64,000 nucleotides of DNA from Litoribaculum gwangyangense (GCF_039543505.1 NZ_BAABJW010000001.1:620001-684000), one strand, 5' to 3'. Counted from the first letter of the stretch, positions 36,835 through 46,632 are shown. The notes: generated by a model from the sequence alone, not told the origin. A program made the numbers and translations.

Positions 36835-37752
36835 ATGAAAGTTTTAGTAACTGGAGCATCGGGATTCTTAGGTAAATATATTATCTCAGAATTAGAATTT
36901 TTGCAATTTGACATTTCTACAGTAGGGAGAAATGAAAGTTCGACTTATGTGGCAGATTTATCCAGTGAAATAATAAGCCTTAATGAAAAATATCACTTAG
37001 TAATTCATTGTGCAGGTAAAGCACATATGGTTCCCAAGACAGAAGCAGAAAAAAAGGCTTTTTTTGACATAAACTTAACTGGAACAAAAAACTTAATCAA
37101 ATCATTAAAACATAAACCAGATTATTTTGTCTATATAAGTTCAGTTGCAGTTTATGGGTTAGATTATGGCATAAATATTAATGAGGAGGCAGCATTAAAT
37201 GCAACCGATCCCTATGGAAAAAGTAAAATAATGGCGGAGAAAGAAATTTTAGTTTGGGCTAGTAAACATAATATTATTTTAACTATTTTAAGACTTCCGC
37301 TATTATTAGGGTTTAATCCTCCGGGAAATTTAAAAGCCATGATTAAGGCTATAAGAAAGAAATATTATTTTAATATTGGTAATGGTGCGGCCAATAAATC
37401 AATGGTTTTAGCTAAAGATGTGGCAAAATTTATTCCTGAAATAATTAAAGAGGGAGGTATTTTTAATTTAACAGACGGCCATCATCCATCTTTTAAAGAG
37501 CTTTCACATAACATAGCATTATTTTATGAATCACGATTACCCATTACATTGCCAAGTTTTGTTGTTTTAATTATGGCTCAGTTTGGTGAGTTAATTCAAA
37601 ATTTGTTTAAAACAAATATGCCTTTAAATAAAAGACAATACTTAAAAATGACAAAATCTCTAACTTTTAATGACAAAAAAGCTTCTAATTTAGGATGGAA
37701 ACCTAAAAAAGTTATTAATAATCCAGAGGAATGGTTAACAATAAAAGAATAA
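36835..37752 (+). CDS. NAD-dependent sugar-nucleotide reductase/epimerase (WbpV/WbiG-like)
   Basis: 305-residue SDR with GASGFLGKYII at the N-terminus, YISSVAVYG and DPYGKSKIMAE (YxxxK). Its length and adjacency to a WecA/WbpL-like transferase match WbpV-type enzymes that reduce UDP-4-keto-6-deoxy-GlcNAc to UDP-D-QuiNAc or UDP-D-FucNAc. The 4-keto substrate would come from the WbpM-like dehydratase at 39.9-41.9 kb. Exact stereochemistry is not predictable. Confidence 0.85.
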   Translation: MKVLVTGASGFLGKYIISELEFLQFDISTVGRNESSTYVADLSSEIISLNEKYHLVIHCAGKAHMVPKTEAEKKAFFDINLTGTKNLIKSLKHKPDYFVYISSVAVYGLDYGININEEAALNATDPYGKSKIMAEKEILVWASKHNIILTILRLPLLLGFNPPGNLKAMIKAIRKKYYFNIGNGAANKSMVLAKDVAKFIPEIIKEGGIFNLTDGHHPSFKELSHNIALFYESRLPITLPSFVVLIMAQFGELIQNLFKTNMPLNKRQYLKMTKSLTFNDKKASNLGWKPKKVINNPEEWLTIKE

Positions 37753-37771
37753 ATTTCATAAGGTCATAAGT

Positions 37772-38773
37772 ATGGTTAAAATAGCATTCATAGTAATTTT
37801 TCTTTTTTTTGCTGAATACATATATCTAAGAATCGCTAGATTTTATAAAATAAAAGATGACCCAAATCATAGAAGCGCACATTCAAGTCCAACATTAAGA
37901 GGAGGGGGTATAATTTTTATACCAGCTATTTTACTTTTTATTATATTTTTTCCAAATGAATCATCAAATTATCATTATATAATAGCCTCTATCCTATTAG
38001 TAGCAATTATTAGCTTTATTGACGACTTGGTTAGTCTCTCTACCTCTAAAAGGATGATAATTCATTTCATAGCCTTTACTTTAATTTTTTACGACTTACA
38101 TTTTTTTAATAATTTATCTCTATTAACAATTTGTTTTATAACGCTATGTTATTTGTTTTCATTGGGTTTTTTAAATATTTATAATTTCATGGACGGCATC
38201 AATGGAATGACTTTTTTAAATGCCTTAGTGACTTTTTCAACTTTTCTCATAATAAACAGATATGTAATTGAATTTACTGATTCCAATTTATTACTCATAT
38301 TAATATCATCAACATTGGTTTTCGGTTTTTATAATTTCCGATTAAAGCCTAAATGTTTTGCGGGTGATGTTGGAAGCATTACCATAGGTTTCGCTATTAT
38401 TTATTTGATTATAAAATTATTTTTAGAATCAAATAGCTTTATTATTTTTTTGATGCTTGGAGTTTATCTTCTCGATGGAGGGTGGACTATCATTGAGCGA
38501 GTAATTAGGAAAGAAAACGTATTAAAAGCACATAGAAGACACATGTATCAACTATTTGCTAATGATTTAAAAATGAACCATTTAAAAATATCTACAGGAT
38601 ATTTTATGGTTCAGACCTGTTTAAATATTTTAGTTGTTTATTCAATAATAAGTAACCCCTTTAATGATTTTTTTATTTTGTTATCAATCATGTCTTTAAT
38701 GACCATAGTGTATTTTTTAGTTAAGATTAAAGTTTACAAAAAAATAGGATCAACTGAGCATAATGAAAAATAA
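37772..38773 (+). CDS. WecA/WbpL/MraY-like initiating sugar-phosphate transferase
   Basis: 333-residue polytopic membrane enzyme that transfers a HexNAc-1-phosphate to undecaprenyl phosphate, the first membrane step of glycan assembly. The diagnostic motifs are KDDPNHRSAHSSPTLRGGG, the DD pair in SFIDDLVSLS, NIYNFMDGINGM, FAGDVGSI and HRRHMYQ. Partner genes suggest UDP-QuiNAc or UDP-FucNAc as donor. It overlaps the following aminotransferase by 11 bases. Confidence 0.92.
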   Translation: MVKIAFIVIFLFFAEYIYLRIARFYKIKDDPNHRSAHSSPTLRGGGIIFIPAILLFIIFFPNESSNYHYIIASILLVAIISFIDDLVSLSTSKRMIIHFIAFTLIFYDLHFFNNLSLLTICFITLCYLFSLGFLNIYNFMDGINGMTFLNALVTFSTFLIINRYVIEFTDSNLLLILISSTLVFGFYNFRLKPKCFAGDVGSITIGFAIIYLIIKLFLESNSFIIFLMLGVYLLDGGWTIIERVIRKENVLKAHRRHMYQLFANDLKMNHLKISTGYFMVQTCLNILVVYSIISNPFNDFFILLSIMSLMTIVYFLVKIKVYKKIGSTEHNEK

Positions 38774-39899
38774 AATAACACTTTCTAATCCTCATTTAAG
38801 CGGTAAAGAGCTTGATTATATTAAACAAGCATTTAACACAAATCAAGTCTCTAATTTTGGAGAGAACATAATAAATTTTGAAAAACAATTAGAAAAATAT
38901 CTAGGTCAAAACTCTAATGTGGCTTGTCTTTCATCAGGTACTGCTGCTATTCATTTAGCTTTAATCATGGCAGGTGTTAAAAATGGTGATGAAGTAATTT
39001 GCCAAAGTATGACTTTCTCTGCATCTGTAAATCCAATAATTTACTTAGGTGCCAAACCCATATTTATTGATAGTGAAACCTCCACTTGGAATATGTGCCC
39101 TCTCTATTTGGAAGAAGCCATAATAGACCGAATTTCAAGGGGCACCAAACCAAAGGCCATTGTTTTGGTTCATTTATATGGCATGCCTGCAAAATTAGAA
39201 GAGATTGTCGCTATAGCAAAAAAGTATGAAATAACATTAATTGAAGATGCTGCAGAGGCTCTAGGTTCAACCTATAAAAACCAAAAATGTGGAACTTTTG
39301 CAGATTATGGAATACTATCTTTTAATGGAAATAAAATAATAACAACCTCAGGAGGAGGTGCTTTGATTACTAAAAGCCCCAAAACCAAAGAAAAGGTGTT
39401 GTTTTTAGCTACGCAAGCCAGAGATTATGCGCCTCATTATCAACATTCAGAAATTGGTTATAATTATAGAATGAGTAATGTTTTAGCCGGTATTGGTAGA
39501 GCCCAGATAGAAGTTATAAATAATTATGTTGAACTTAGAAGATCTAACAAAGATTTTTATAAAAGCATTTTTAAAGATTTAGAAGCAATAACTGTTTTTG
39601 AAGAACCAAATAGCGACTATTTTTCAAACCATTGGCTAAGCTGTATTGTTATTGAGAGTGAAATAGCTGGATTTAATCGAGAAGATTTGAGATTAAATTT
39701 ATTAAGAAGTAATATTGAATCAAGACCTTTATGGAAGCCCATGCATTTACAACCTATTTTTGAAAAATTTCCTTTTTATGGCGGTAACGTTTCTGAAGAT
39801 ATATTTAAAAAAGGTTTATGCTTGCCATCAGGTTCTAATCTCACAAAAAAAGATAAAGAGTTTATTTCAAAAACATTGAATAGCTACTTAAATTCCTAA
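38763..39899 (+). CDS. DegT/DnrJ/EryC1/StrS family PLP-dependent sugar aminotransferase
   Basis: 378 residues. It has the N-terminal block PHLSGKELDYIKQAFNTNQVSNFG, the CLSSGTAAIHLAL segment, EDAAEALGS and the PLP-lysine region SFNGNKIITTSGGG. It should convert a 4-keto or 3-keto nucleotide sugar to an amino sugar; the WbpM-like product (UDP-4-keto-6-deoxy-GlcNAc) is a suitable substrate, giving a bacillosamine-type precursor. No acetyltransferase that would complete bacillosamine lies in the window. The WbpM-like gene follows 21 bases later. Confidence 0.92.
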   Translation: MKNKITLSNPHLSGKELDYIKQAFNTNQVSNFGENIINFEKQLEKYLGQNSNVACLSSGTAAIHLALIMAGVKNGDEVICQSMTFSASVNPIIYLGAKPIFIDSETSTWNMCPLYLEEAIIDRISRGTKPKAIVLVHLYGMPAKLEEIVAIAKKYEITLIEDAAEALGSTYKNQKCGTFADYGILSFNGNKIITTSGGGALITKSPKTKEKVLFLATQARDYAPHYQHSEIGYNYRMSNVLAGIGRAQIEVINNYVELRRSNKDFYKSIFKDLEAITVFEEPNSDYFSNHWLSCIVIESEIAGFNREDLRLNLLRSNIESRPLWKPMHLQPIFEKFPFYGGNVSEDIFKKGLCLPSGSNLTKKDKEFISKTLNSYLNS

Positions 39900-39920
39900 A
39901 TTTGCATCAATACTCATTTT

Positions 39921-41873
39921 ATGTTAAAGGATAGGCTCGTTAAAATTAAAGAAACCATTAAGTTGTTTTTAAGGTATACCCCTTTTAACTTTAGCTTTGA
40001 AAACATAGGATATATCCCCAGATGGTTGGTGTTTTGGTTTGATTTACAAATAACTGCATTTGTACTAATTCTTGTTGGAGTTATCATCAATAATTATTCA
40101 CTTTCTTTTTTGAACAAACAGTTTATACCTGCTTTTATTGTAGCATTATCTGTTACGGCTATTTGTTTTATCATTTTAAAAACATACGTAGGCTTAATAA
40201 GACACTCAAGTTATATTGATGCTGTAAAATTATTTTTCGCCTCTTTTTGCTCGGCAATATCATTGTTTTTAATAAACTTTATAAGTTTTAAAGTAAAAGG
40301 TAATTTCCTCTACGAACATTTATATTTAATACTATTTTTTTTAGGTCTATTTGTTGGTTTATTTTTATTTAGAGGGCTAGTAAAGTTGGTTTACACACAA
40401 TATTTGTCTAAAAACCCATCAGGTTATGAAAAAGTATTTGTTCTAGGAACATCACAAAACTCAATTTCAATAGCTGTTGCAATAGAGAATGAGTTTCCAA
40501 AAAGATTTAAAGTAATTGGGTTTCTAGATAGGGATGAAAAAATTGCAAATAAAAGAATATTTGGAATGCCCATATTTGTCTTAAAAAGAAAAGCTCATGT
40601 ACTAATCAGGGCAAACAACGCAACAGGTTTAATTGTTCTTGAAAATGATTTAAAAAATGAAGAAAATATTCGACACATAGAAGATTGTTTGGAACATAAC
40701 CTTAAGATATACAGAGCTCCTTCAATATCAGAGTTTGACTTGAATGAAGGGATAAACAAAAGAATTCAAAATATACAAATTGAAGATTTACTTGAGAGAA
40801 AGCCAATAGAAATAAATAACAATAAAATATTAGGATTAATAGAAGGAAAAATCATTTTTGTTACTGGTGGGGCTGGTTCAATAGGTTCGGAAATCGTAAA
40901 TCAATTAGGGAAATACAACCCAAAAAAACTTGTGGTTATTGATCAAGCAGAAACCCCTTTGCATAACTTAACTTTAAAATTTGAAAATAAATTCCCAGAA
41001 TTAGATTTTATTCCAATTATTTGTGACGTTAGAAATAAAGAGAGGTTAGATTATTTGTTTAAAACCTTCAGGCCAGATATCATTTATCATTGTGCCGCTT
41101 ACAAACATGTGCCTATGATGGAGAAAAACCCATCGGAATCTGTTTTAGTAAATATTTTGGGTACAAAAATTTTAGCTGATTTGTCTGCTAAATATGATGT
41201 AGAGCGCTTTATAATGATTTCAACAGACAAAGCTGTTAACCCAAGTAACGTTATGGGTGCTACAAAACGAGTTGCAGAGATGTATGTTCAATCGTTACAC
41301 AATTATTTAAGAGACAAGTCGAAAACAAAATTTATTACTACCAGATTTGGCAATGTGTTAGGTTCTAATGGCTCAGTAGTCCCTCTATTTAAAAAACAAA
41401 TTCAAGAAGGTGGCCCTGTTACTATAACACACCCCGATATTATCAGGTACTTTATGACCATACCTGAAGCATGCCAATTAGTTATGGAGGCCAGTACTAT
41501 GGGATTAGGAGGCGAGATATTTATTTTTGATATGGGTAAGGCGGTTAAGATTTTAGATTTAGCTAGAAAAATGATTCTCTTAGCGGGATTTACTCCAGAA
41601 AAGGACATTAAAATAAGAGCCATTGGCTTAAGACCAGGAGAAAAGCTTTATGAAGAGCTATTGAACGATAAATCCATTACACTTCCTACATATCATGAAA
41701 AAATAATGATTGTCAAGGTAAATAACGATCAATATGATTTTATTGAAAAACAAGTAAATCAAATAATAAGTGCTTCTAACGAAAATCAATCAATAAAAAT
41801 TGTAAAAAGAATTAAAAAACTTGTACCTGAATATAAAAGTTTAAACTCAAGTTTTGAAAAATTAGATACTTAA
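39921..41873 (+). CDS. UDP-GlcNAc 4,6-dehydratase, large membrane type (WbpM/CapD-like)
   Basis: 650 residues. An N-terminal region with four membrane helices (about residues 40-150) is followed by a first nucleotide-binding segment and the catalytic SDR domain with GGAGSIGSE at 316-324. The active-site element has T435-D436-K437 and Met445-x3-Lys449, the Met replacing the usual Tyr, a known feature of the large WbpM-type dehydratases. It supplies UDP-4-keto-6-deoxy-GlcNAc for the WbpV-like reductase and perhaps the aminotransferase. Confidence 0.93.
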   Translation: MLKDRLVKIKETIKLFLRYTPFNFSFENIGYIPRWLVFWFDLQITAFVLILVGVIINNYSLSFLNKQFIPAFIVALSVTAICFIILKTYVGLIRHSSYIDAVKLFFASFCSAISLFLINFISFKVKGNFLYEHLYLILFFLGLFVGLFLFRGLVKLVYTQYLSKNPSGYEKVFVLGTSQNSISIAVAIENEFPKRFKVIGFLDRDEKIANKRIFGMPIFVLKRKAHVLIRANNATGLIVLENDLKNEENIRHIEDCLEHNLKIYRAPSISEFDLNEGINKRIQNIQIEDLLERKPIEINNNKILGLIEGKIIFVTGGAGSIGSEIVNQLGKYNPKKLVVIDQAETPLHNLTLKFENKFPELDFIPIICDVRNKERLDYLFKTFRPDIIYHCAAYKHVPMMEKNPSESVLVNILGTKILADLSAKYDVERFIMISTDKAVNPSNVMGATKRVAEMYVQSLHNYLRDKSKTKFITTRFGNVLGSNGSVVPLFKKQIQEGGPVTITHPDIIRYFMTIPEACQLVMEASTMGLGGEIFIFDMGKAVKILDLARKMILLAGFTPEKDIKIRAIGLRPGEKLYEELLNDKSITLPTYHEKIMIVKVNNDQYDFIEKQVNQIISASNENQSIKIVKRIKKLVPEYKSLNSSFEKLDT

Positions 41874-41944
41874 CTTTTTTTCAATTGCAATTTTCTCATT
41901 ATTATTAGTTGGTTTTTGCATTGATTAGTTTAGATTTACTTTCA

Positions 41945-41952
41945 TATTTTTA
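41945..41952 (+). promoter_or_regulatory. Putative promoter for the UDP-xylose synthase gene
   Basis: TATTTTTA (one mismatch to TAnnTTTG) is preceded by a TTG at 41921-41923 with a 21-base spacer, inside the 17-23 range. It lies 21 bases before the ATG, in a 100-base gap after the WbpM-like gene. Confidence 0.4.
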
Positions 41953-41973
41953 CCTCAACAAACATTTATAAAC

Positions 41974-42960
41974 ATGAAAAAAATATTAATTACAGGAGCC
42001 GCAGGTTTTTTGGGTTCTCACCTTTCAGATCGTTTTGTTAAAGAAGGGTATAAAGTTATTGGGATGGATAACTTCATAACTGGAGACATGAAAAATATAA
42101 GTCACTTAAAGAACAATCCAAATTTTGAGTTTATAAATCACGATGTTACTGAGTACATTAAAATTGAAGGAGACCTTGATTATATACTTCATTTTGCATC
42201 GCCTGCAAGCCCCATTGATTATTTAAAAATACCAATTCAAACTTTAAAAGTTGGTTCATTAGGGACTCATAACTTACTAGGTTTGGCAAAAGCCAAAAAA
42301 GCCAGAATGCTTATAGCATCTACTTCTGAGGTATATGGAGACCCATTGGTACACCCTCAAACAGAGGATTATTATGGCAACGTAAACACCATTGGTCCTA
42401 GAGGCGTTTATGATGAAGCAAAGCGTTTTCAAGAATCAATTACCATGGCATATCATAGGTTTCATGGCTTAGAAACTAGAATCGTTAGAATTTTTAACAC
42501 CTATGGACCTAGAATGCGACTGAATGATGGTCGAGTAATTCCAGCTTTTATGGGGCAAGCTTTAAGAGGCGAAGATTTAACAGTTTTTGGTGATGGTTCT
42601 CAAACTCGTTCATTTTGTTATGTAGACGATCAAGTAGAAGGCATTTACAGATTGCTTTTAAGCGATTATGTTGAGCCTGTAAATATTGGTAATCCCCATG
42701 AAATATCAATAAAAGATTTTGCAGAAGAAATTATTAAACTTACCGGTACTAACCAAAAAATAATCTATAAAGATTTACCAGTTAATGACCCTATGCAAAG
42801 ACAACCAGATATAACTTTAGCAAAAAAATTGTTGGGTTGGGAACCAAAAGTTGATAGAGCTGAAGGCATGAAAATTACTTACAATTATTTTAAAAACCTC
42901 ACTGAAGACGAACTTTACAAAAGTGAGCATAAAGATTTTACTAGCTATATTAATAAGTAG
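41974..42960 (+). CDS. UDP-glucuronate decarboxylase (UDP-xylose synthase)
   Basis: 328-residue SDR that converts UDP-glucuronate to UDP-xylose. GAAGFLGSHL is at the N-terminus, the HFASPASPIDYLKIPIQTLKVGSLGTHNLLGLA block is diagnostic of UXS, and the catalytic Y146-x3-K150 is in YDEAKRFQE. The C-terminal GSQTRSFCYVDDQVEG is also typical. No classical UDP-glucose dehydrogenase is visible in the window, so UDP-GlcA must come from elsewhere or from the dehydrogenase at 23.9 kb. Confidence 0.93.
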   Translation: MKKILITGAAGFLGSHLSDRFVKEGYKVIGMDNFITGDMKNISHLKNNPNFEFINHDVTEYIKIEGDLDYILHFASPASPIDYLKIPIQTLKVGSLGTHNLLGLAKAKKARMLIASTSEVYGDPLVHPQTEDYYGNVNTIGPRGVYDEAKRFQESITMAYHRFHGLETRIVRIFNTYGPRMRLNDGRVIPAFMGQALRGEDLTVFGDGSQTRSFCYVDDQVEGIYRLLLSDYVEPVNIGNPHEISIKDFAEEIIKLTGTNQKIIYKDLPVNDPMQRQPDITLAKKLLGWEPKVDRAEGMKITYNYFKNLTEDELYKSEHKDFTSYINK

Positions 42961-42971
42961 TAATTTAGCTT

Positions 42972-44378
42972 ATGGACTATAAGCGAGGAAGATACTCATG
43001 GCTCTTAAGACCAATACTGATTATATATGATCTTTTCGTCATAAATATTTTTGCGTTTTATCTACTGAGTTTTAATGAAGAGAATTTATATTTCTTTTCA
43101 AAATCATTTCTCAATGATAAGAATTTACTTTATGTCTTATATTCTACTTTCTTTTGGTTGTTGTCAACTTTTTTTTTAAAGTTCTATGAGGTATACAGAT
43201 ACACTTCCATATTTAACATCCTCACATTATTAATAAAACAGTTTTTGGTTTATTCAATAATTGTTTTTGCATTCATTGGTGTATTTAGAAGTATAAATCT
43301 ACAGGCCTTTACTGTTTTAGAATATATTTTTTATTCGTTCACTGCCATAGCAAGTATTAAAATTCTTAGTTTTTATATTTTAAAATCCGTTAGGTCCTTT
43401 TTAAAAGGAAACTTGAGATATGTTGTTATCATTGGAAGTGGAGAAAGTATTTATGACCTTAAGAATATTTTATCAAAAAAAGAATTGGGCTATAATATAG
43501 AGGCAGTTTTTAGTAATTCATCCCAAGAAAACTTAACGGGAGATATTAAAGCAAGTTTTAAATTTTTAGAGAATAATCAACACATTGATGAGATTTATTG
43601 TGCCATTGATGAATTATCTGAAAAACAGGTAAATGAATATGTAAAATACGCAAATATTAATCATTGTAACATTAAGTTTGTTCCAAATACGCTTAAGCTT
43701 TATACAAAACGACTCAATACAGATTACTATAATTATCTGCCTGTTTTATCTATTCAAGAAGCCGCATTAAACAATGATTTTAATAAATTTCTAAAACGTG
43801 CTTTTGATGTTCTATTTTCATTATTTATAATATTGTTCATCCTTTCATGGCTATCTATTTTGCTATTTATTCTTATAAAACTAGAGTCTAAAGGCCCATT
43901 GTTTTACAGACACAAAAGAAATGGAATAAACTACAAAGAGTTTTACTGTTACAAGTATAGGTCTTTAAGTGTAACGAAAGAAATTAAGGGAACCTATGTA
44001 AAGCAAAACGATTCTCGTGTCACTAAAATTGGCAAGTTTTTAAGAAAAACAAGTATTGACGAGCTACCTCAATTTATAAATGTATTAAAAGGGGAGATGA
44101 GTGTTGTGGGACCTAGACCCCATATGTTATCATATACAGATGATTATTCAAAAAAAATTGATAAATACAATTTTATTTTCAGACACCATGTGAAACCAGG
44201 CATTACAGGATTAGCCCAAATAAAAGGCTATCGAGGAGAGGTAGAAAAAGATACGGATATTATTAATCGAATAAAATATGATAATTTTTATATTGAAAAT
44301 TGGTCATTGTTACTCGATGTAAAAATTATTATACAAACACTTTTGAATATCATCAAAGGTGAAGAGAAAGCTTATTGA
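42972..44378 (+). CDS. Polyprenyl-phosphate sugar-1-phosphate transferase (WbaP/WcaJ type)
   Basis: 468 residues. Four to five N-terminal membrane helices are followed by a soluble nucleotide-binding-like segment and the C-terminal transferase domain of monotopic initiators: KRAFDVLFSLFIILF, GPLFYRHKRNGINYKEFYCYKYRS, TSIDELPQFINVLKGEMSVVGPRP and HHVKPGITGLAQIKGYRGE. It adds a sugar-1-phosphate to undecaprenyl phosphate, so it is a second initiator besides the WbpL-like protein. It ends tail-to-tail with the GT4 gene, overlapping by 7 bases. Confidence 0.93.
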   Translation: MDYKRGRYSWLLRPILIIYDLFVINIFAFYLLSFNEENLYFFSKSFLNDKNLLYVLYSTFFWLLSTFFLKFYEVYRYTSIFNILTLLIKQFLVYSIIVFAFIGVFRSINLQAFTVLEYIFYSFTAIASIKILSFYILKSVRSFLKGNLRYVVIIGSGESIYDLKNILSKKELGYNIEAVFSNSSQENLTGDIKASFKFLENNQHIDEIYCAIDELSEKQVNEYVKYANINHCNIKFVPNTLKLYTKRLNTDYYNYLPVLSIQEAALNNDFNKFLKRAFDVLFSLFIILFILSWLSILLFILIKLESKGPLFYRHKRNGINYKEFYCYKYRSLSVTKEIKGTYVKQNDSRVTKIGKFLRKTSIDELPQFINVLKGEMSVVGPRPHMLSYTDDYSKKIDKYNFIFRHHVKPGITGLAQIKGYRGEVEKDTDIINRIKYDNFYIENWSLLLDVKIIIQTLLNIIKGEEKAY

Positions 44379-45538
44379 ATAATTCCAATTAGAGATTTAA
44401 GCTGTGTATTAAAATTAAAATTATCAATAGCCGTTTTTTGAATTTCTTTTTTATATATCTTATTAATATTAGAGGTGTTTATTTTGGAAATAACGGTATT
44501 TAAATCTTTATAATCTCCAGCTTTTGCTATCCAACCCAGTTGGAATTTTTGTATAATATTTTCACCTTCTCCGCCTCCAAAATAAATCATTGGCAATCCC
44601 AAGCGAGCATATTCAAATATTTTAGAAGGAACCGAACCATAAATCCTGTTTAATAAAGGAATAATGGCGATATCATATGTTATTAATTCTTGATGCAGTT
44701 CTTTTCTAGAGATTTCGCCATGATAGATGATATCTAATTCTGGATTGTTTAAAATTAAAGTTTCAATGTTGTTTTTCTCGGCACCCGCACCATAAATATG
44801 AAGTTGAATATTCGAATAATCTAATTCTTGACACAATTTGTAAACACCTTGAGCAATACCCAATAACCCAGCATAAACCATTTTTAGTTTATTCTTGGAT
44901 TGATTAGTTTCAAATATTTCAGTTGGGTTGAAATCTGGATAATTACGATATAAAAAGGTGTCTTTTTCAGGAAAGATAGAATTTACATGAATTAAAATTT
45001 CTTCACTTTGCCCTAAAACCAAATCAGCGTTTTTATAATTAAAACGCTCAATTTTTTCTAAAAAACCATAGGCAAGATTCTTTTTTAAAGCGCCTAATTC
45101 TAAACCAGCAATAGGCCACAAATCACTTACATTTAAAATCAGTTTTCTCTTTTTTGAATTTAGAAGTAAAACTGAAGTAAATGCAACCAATAAAGGAGGA
45201 GACTGTACAATGACTGTTTTAGGAATTTTGTTCCAAACAAAAAACCAAATTAAACTAAAACTATATGATAACATGGCAATTAAGCGCAACAGCTTATTTT
45301 TGGAATTACTAGCGTAAATCCATAGTCTATGAACATTGATATTGTTTTCAGTTGAAGATGCTTTAAAACACCCTTTGTAAGTTTCAAACACTCTTCCTGT
45401 TGGGTAGTTTGGAAGGGGTGTAACAACCGATACTTTAAAGTTATGTTTTTGGAGCCCTTCGGCTAAATGAAAAATACGGTTAGAGGCGGCTCCGGTTTCG
45501 GGCGGAAAATAATTAGTTATGATGAGGATTTCCTTCAT
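44372..45538 (-). CDS. GT4 family glycosyltransferase (WbuB-like)
   Basis: 388 residues, GT-B fold, with ILIITNYFPPETGAASNRIFHLAEGL at the start and the C-domain block YDIAIIPLLNRIYGSVPSKIFEYARLGLPMIYFGGGEGENII. WbuB-like enzymes transfer an N-acetyl-fucosamine-type sugar. I start it at the ATG at 45538 (MKEILIITNYF); a longer frame to 45625 would run through the end of wecB and adds no conserved sequence. The wecB stop and this start share a base. Confidence 0.88.
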   Translation of the reverse strand: MKEILIITNYFPPETGAASNRIFHLAEGLQKHNFKVSVVTPLPNYPTGRVFETYKGCFKASSTENNINVHRLWIYASNSKNKLLRLIAMLSYSFSLIWFFVWNKIPKTVIVQSPPLLVAFTSVLLLNSKKRKLILNVSDLWPIAGLELGALKKNLAYGFLEKIERFNYKNADLVLGQSEEILIHVNSIFPEKDTFLYRNYPDFNPTEIFETNQSKNKLKMVYAGLLGIAQGVYKLCQELDYSNIQLHIYGAGAEKNNIETLILNNPELDIIYHGEISRKELHQELITYDIAIIPLLNRIYGSVPSKIFEYARLGLPMIYFGGGEGENIIQKFQLGWIAKAGDYKDLNTVISKINTSNINKIYKKEIQKTAIDNFNFNTQLKSLIGIIQ

Positions 45539-46632
45539 TATAACGAGTATAATGCTATAATATGTTGTACAATTCTTTTGGCAGCCTGACCATCCCATAA
45601 TTCTGGCACTTCTCCTTGTTTCCAAGTGCCAGAAAGCAGTGTTTTAAAAGCATCATTGATTTTTTCAGGATCATTTCCAACTAAAATATTCGTTCCTAAA
45701 TTACAAGTTTCCGGTCGTTCCGTGGTGTTTCGTAAAGTAATGCATGGAATATTCATTACAGTAGCTTCTTCAGTAATTCCTCCAGAATCTGTTATCACTG
45801 CCAAAGAATTTTTCACTAAATAATTAAACTCTAAATAGCCTAGAGGTTCCACATAGTGCAGGTTTTTAAAATTCAAGTCCAAATCCTTTAAAAGTTTTTG
45901 AGTTCTGGGGTGAACTGGAAAAATTATTGGATAGCTTTTTCCAAGCGTTACTATTTGAATAATTAGTTTTTTTAAAATCGTTCTTTCATCAACATTGCTA
46001 GGTCTATGAAGTGTCATGACCAAATATTTTCTGTCACTTAATTTTAAATTTTCCCAAAAACTAGGCTTTTTTAATTGCTTTTTATTTTTAATAAGCGTGT
46101 CAATCATCACATTTCCAACAAAGAAAATATTGGATTTAGAAACCCCTAATTTTTCCAGATTTTGGTTGGCATAAACTGAGGTAGTGAAAAAATAATCAGT
46201 TATACTATCGGTAACAATTCGGTTTATTTCCTCAGGCATTTTCGTGTCACCCGATCGAATACCCGCTTCTACATGGGCGACTTTTATGTAAGCTTTTTTA
46301 GCTACAATAGCACAGGCCATCGTTGAGGTTACATCACCTACAACCATTACCAAATCACATGGGTTCTGTTCTAACTCTTTTTCAAAACCAATCATAATGG
46401 CGGCAGTTTGCTCCGCTTGGGTGCCACTTTTAACCTCTAAATTAGCATCAGGTAAGGGAATATTTAATTCTTCAAAAAAAGTGCTGCTTAGGTTTTTATC
46501 GTAATGCTGTCCTGTATGTACTAGGCGATAATTAATATTGAAACCTTCCTTTTTTTTATTTTGGATAGATTCAATAATGGGGGCAATTTTCATGAAATTT
46601 GGTCTTGCACCTGCTACAATTGTAATATTCAT
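45538..46632 (-). CDS. wecB: UDP-N-acetylglucosamine 2-epimerase (non-hydrolysing)
   Basis: 364 residues converting UDP-GlcNAc to UDP-ManNAc. The start ITIVAGARPNFMKIAPII, the VHTGQHYD block, VMVVGDVTSTMACAIVAKK, HVEAGIRSGD and EEATVMNIPCITLRNTTERPET segments are diagnostic. It is in the middle of a three-gene minus-strand unit (capK-like, wecB, GT4), with start and stop codons overlapping both neighbours. Its product could be used directly or be oxidised by the dehydrogenase at 23.9 kb. Confidence 0.96.
   Translation of the reverse strand: MNITIVAGARPNFMKIAPIIESIQNKKKEGFNINYRLVHTGQHYDKNLSSTFFEELNIPLPDANLEVKSGTQAEQTAAIMIGFEKELEQNPCDLVMVVGDVTSTMACAIVAKKAYIKVAHVEAGIRSGDTKMPEEINRIVTDSITDYFFTTSVYANQNLEKLGVSKSNIFFVGNVMIDTLIKNKKQLKKPSFWENLKLSDRKYLVMTLHRPSNVDERTILKKLIIQIVTLGKSYPIIFPVHPRTQKLLKDLDLNFKNLHYVEPLGYLEFNYLVKNSLAVITDSGGITEEATVMNIPCITLRNTTERPETCNLGTNILVGNDPEKINDAFKTLLSGTWKQGEVPELWDGQAAKRIVQHIIALYSL

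Noticed and set aside
45539..45625. N-terminal extension of the minus-strand GT4 gene
   Set aside because: It would run out of frame through the wecB C-terminus, and the conserved start begins at 45538.
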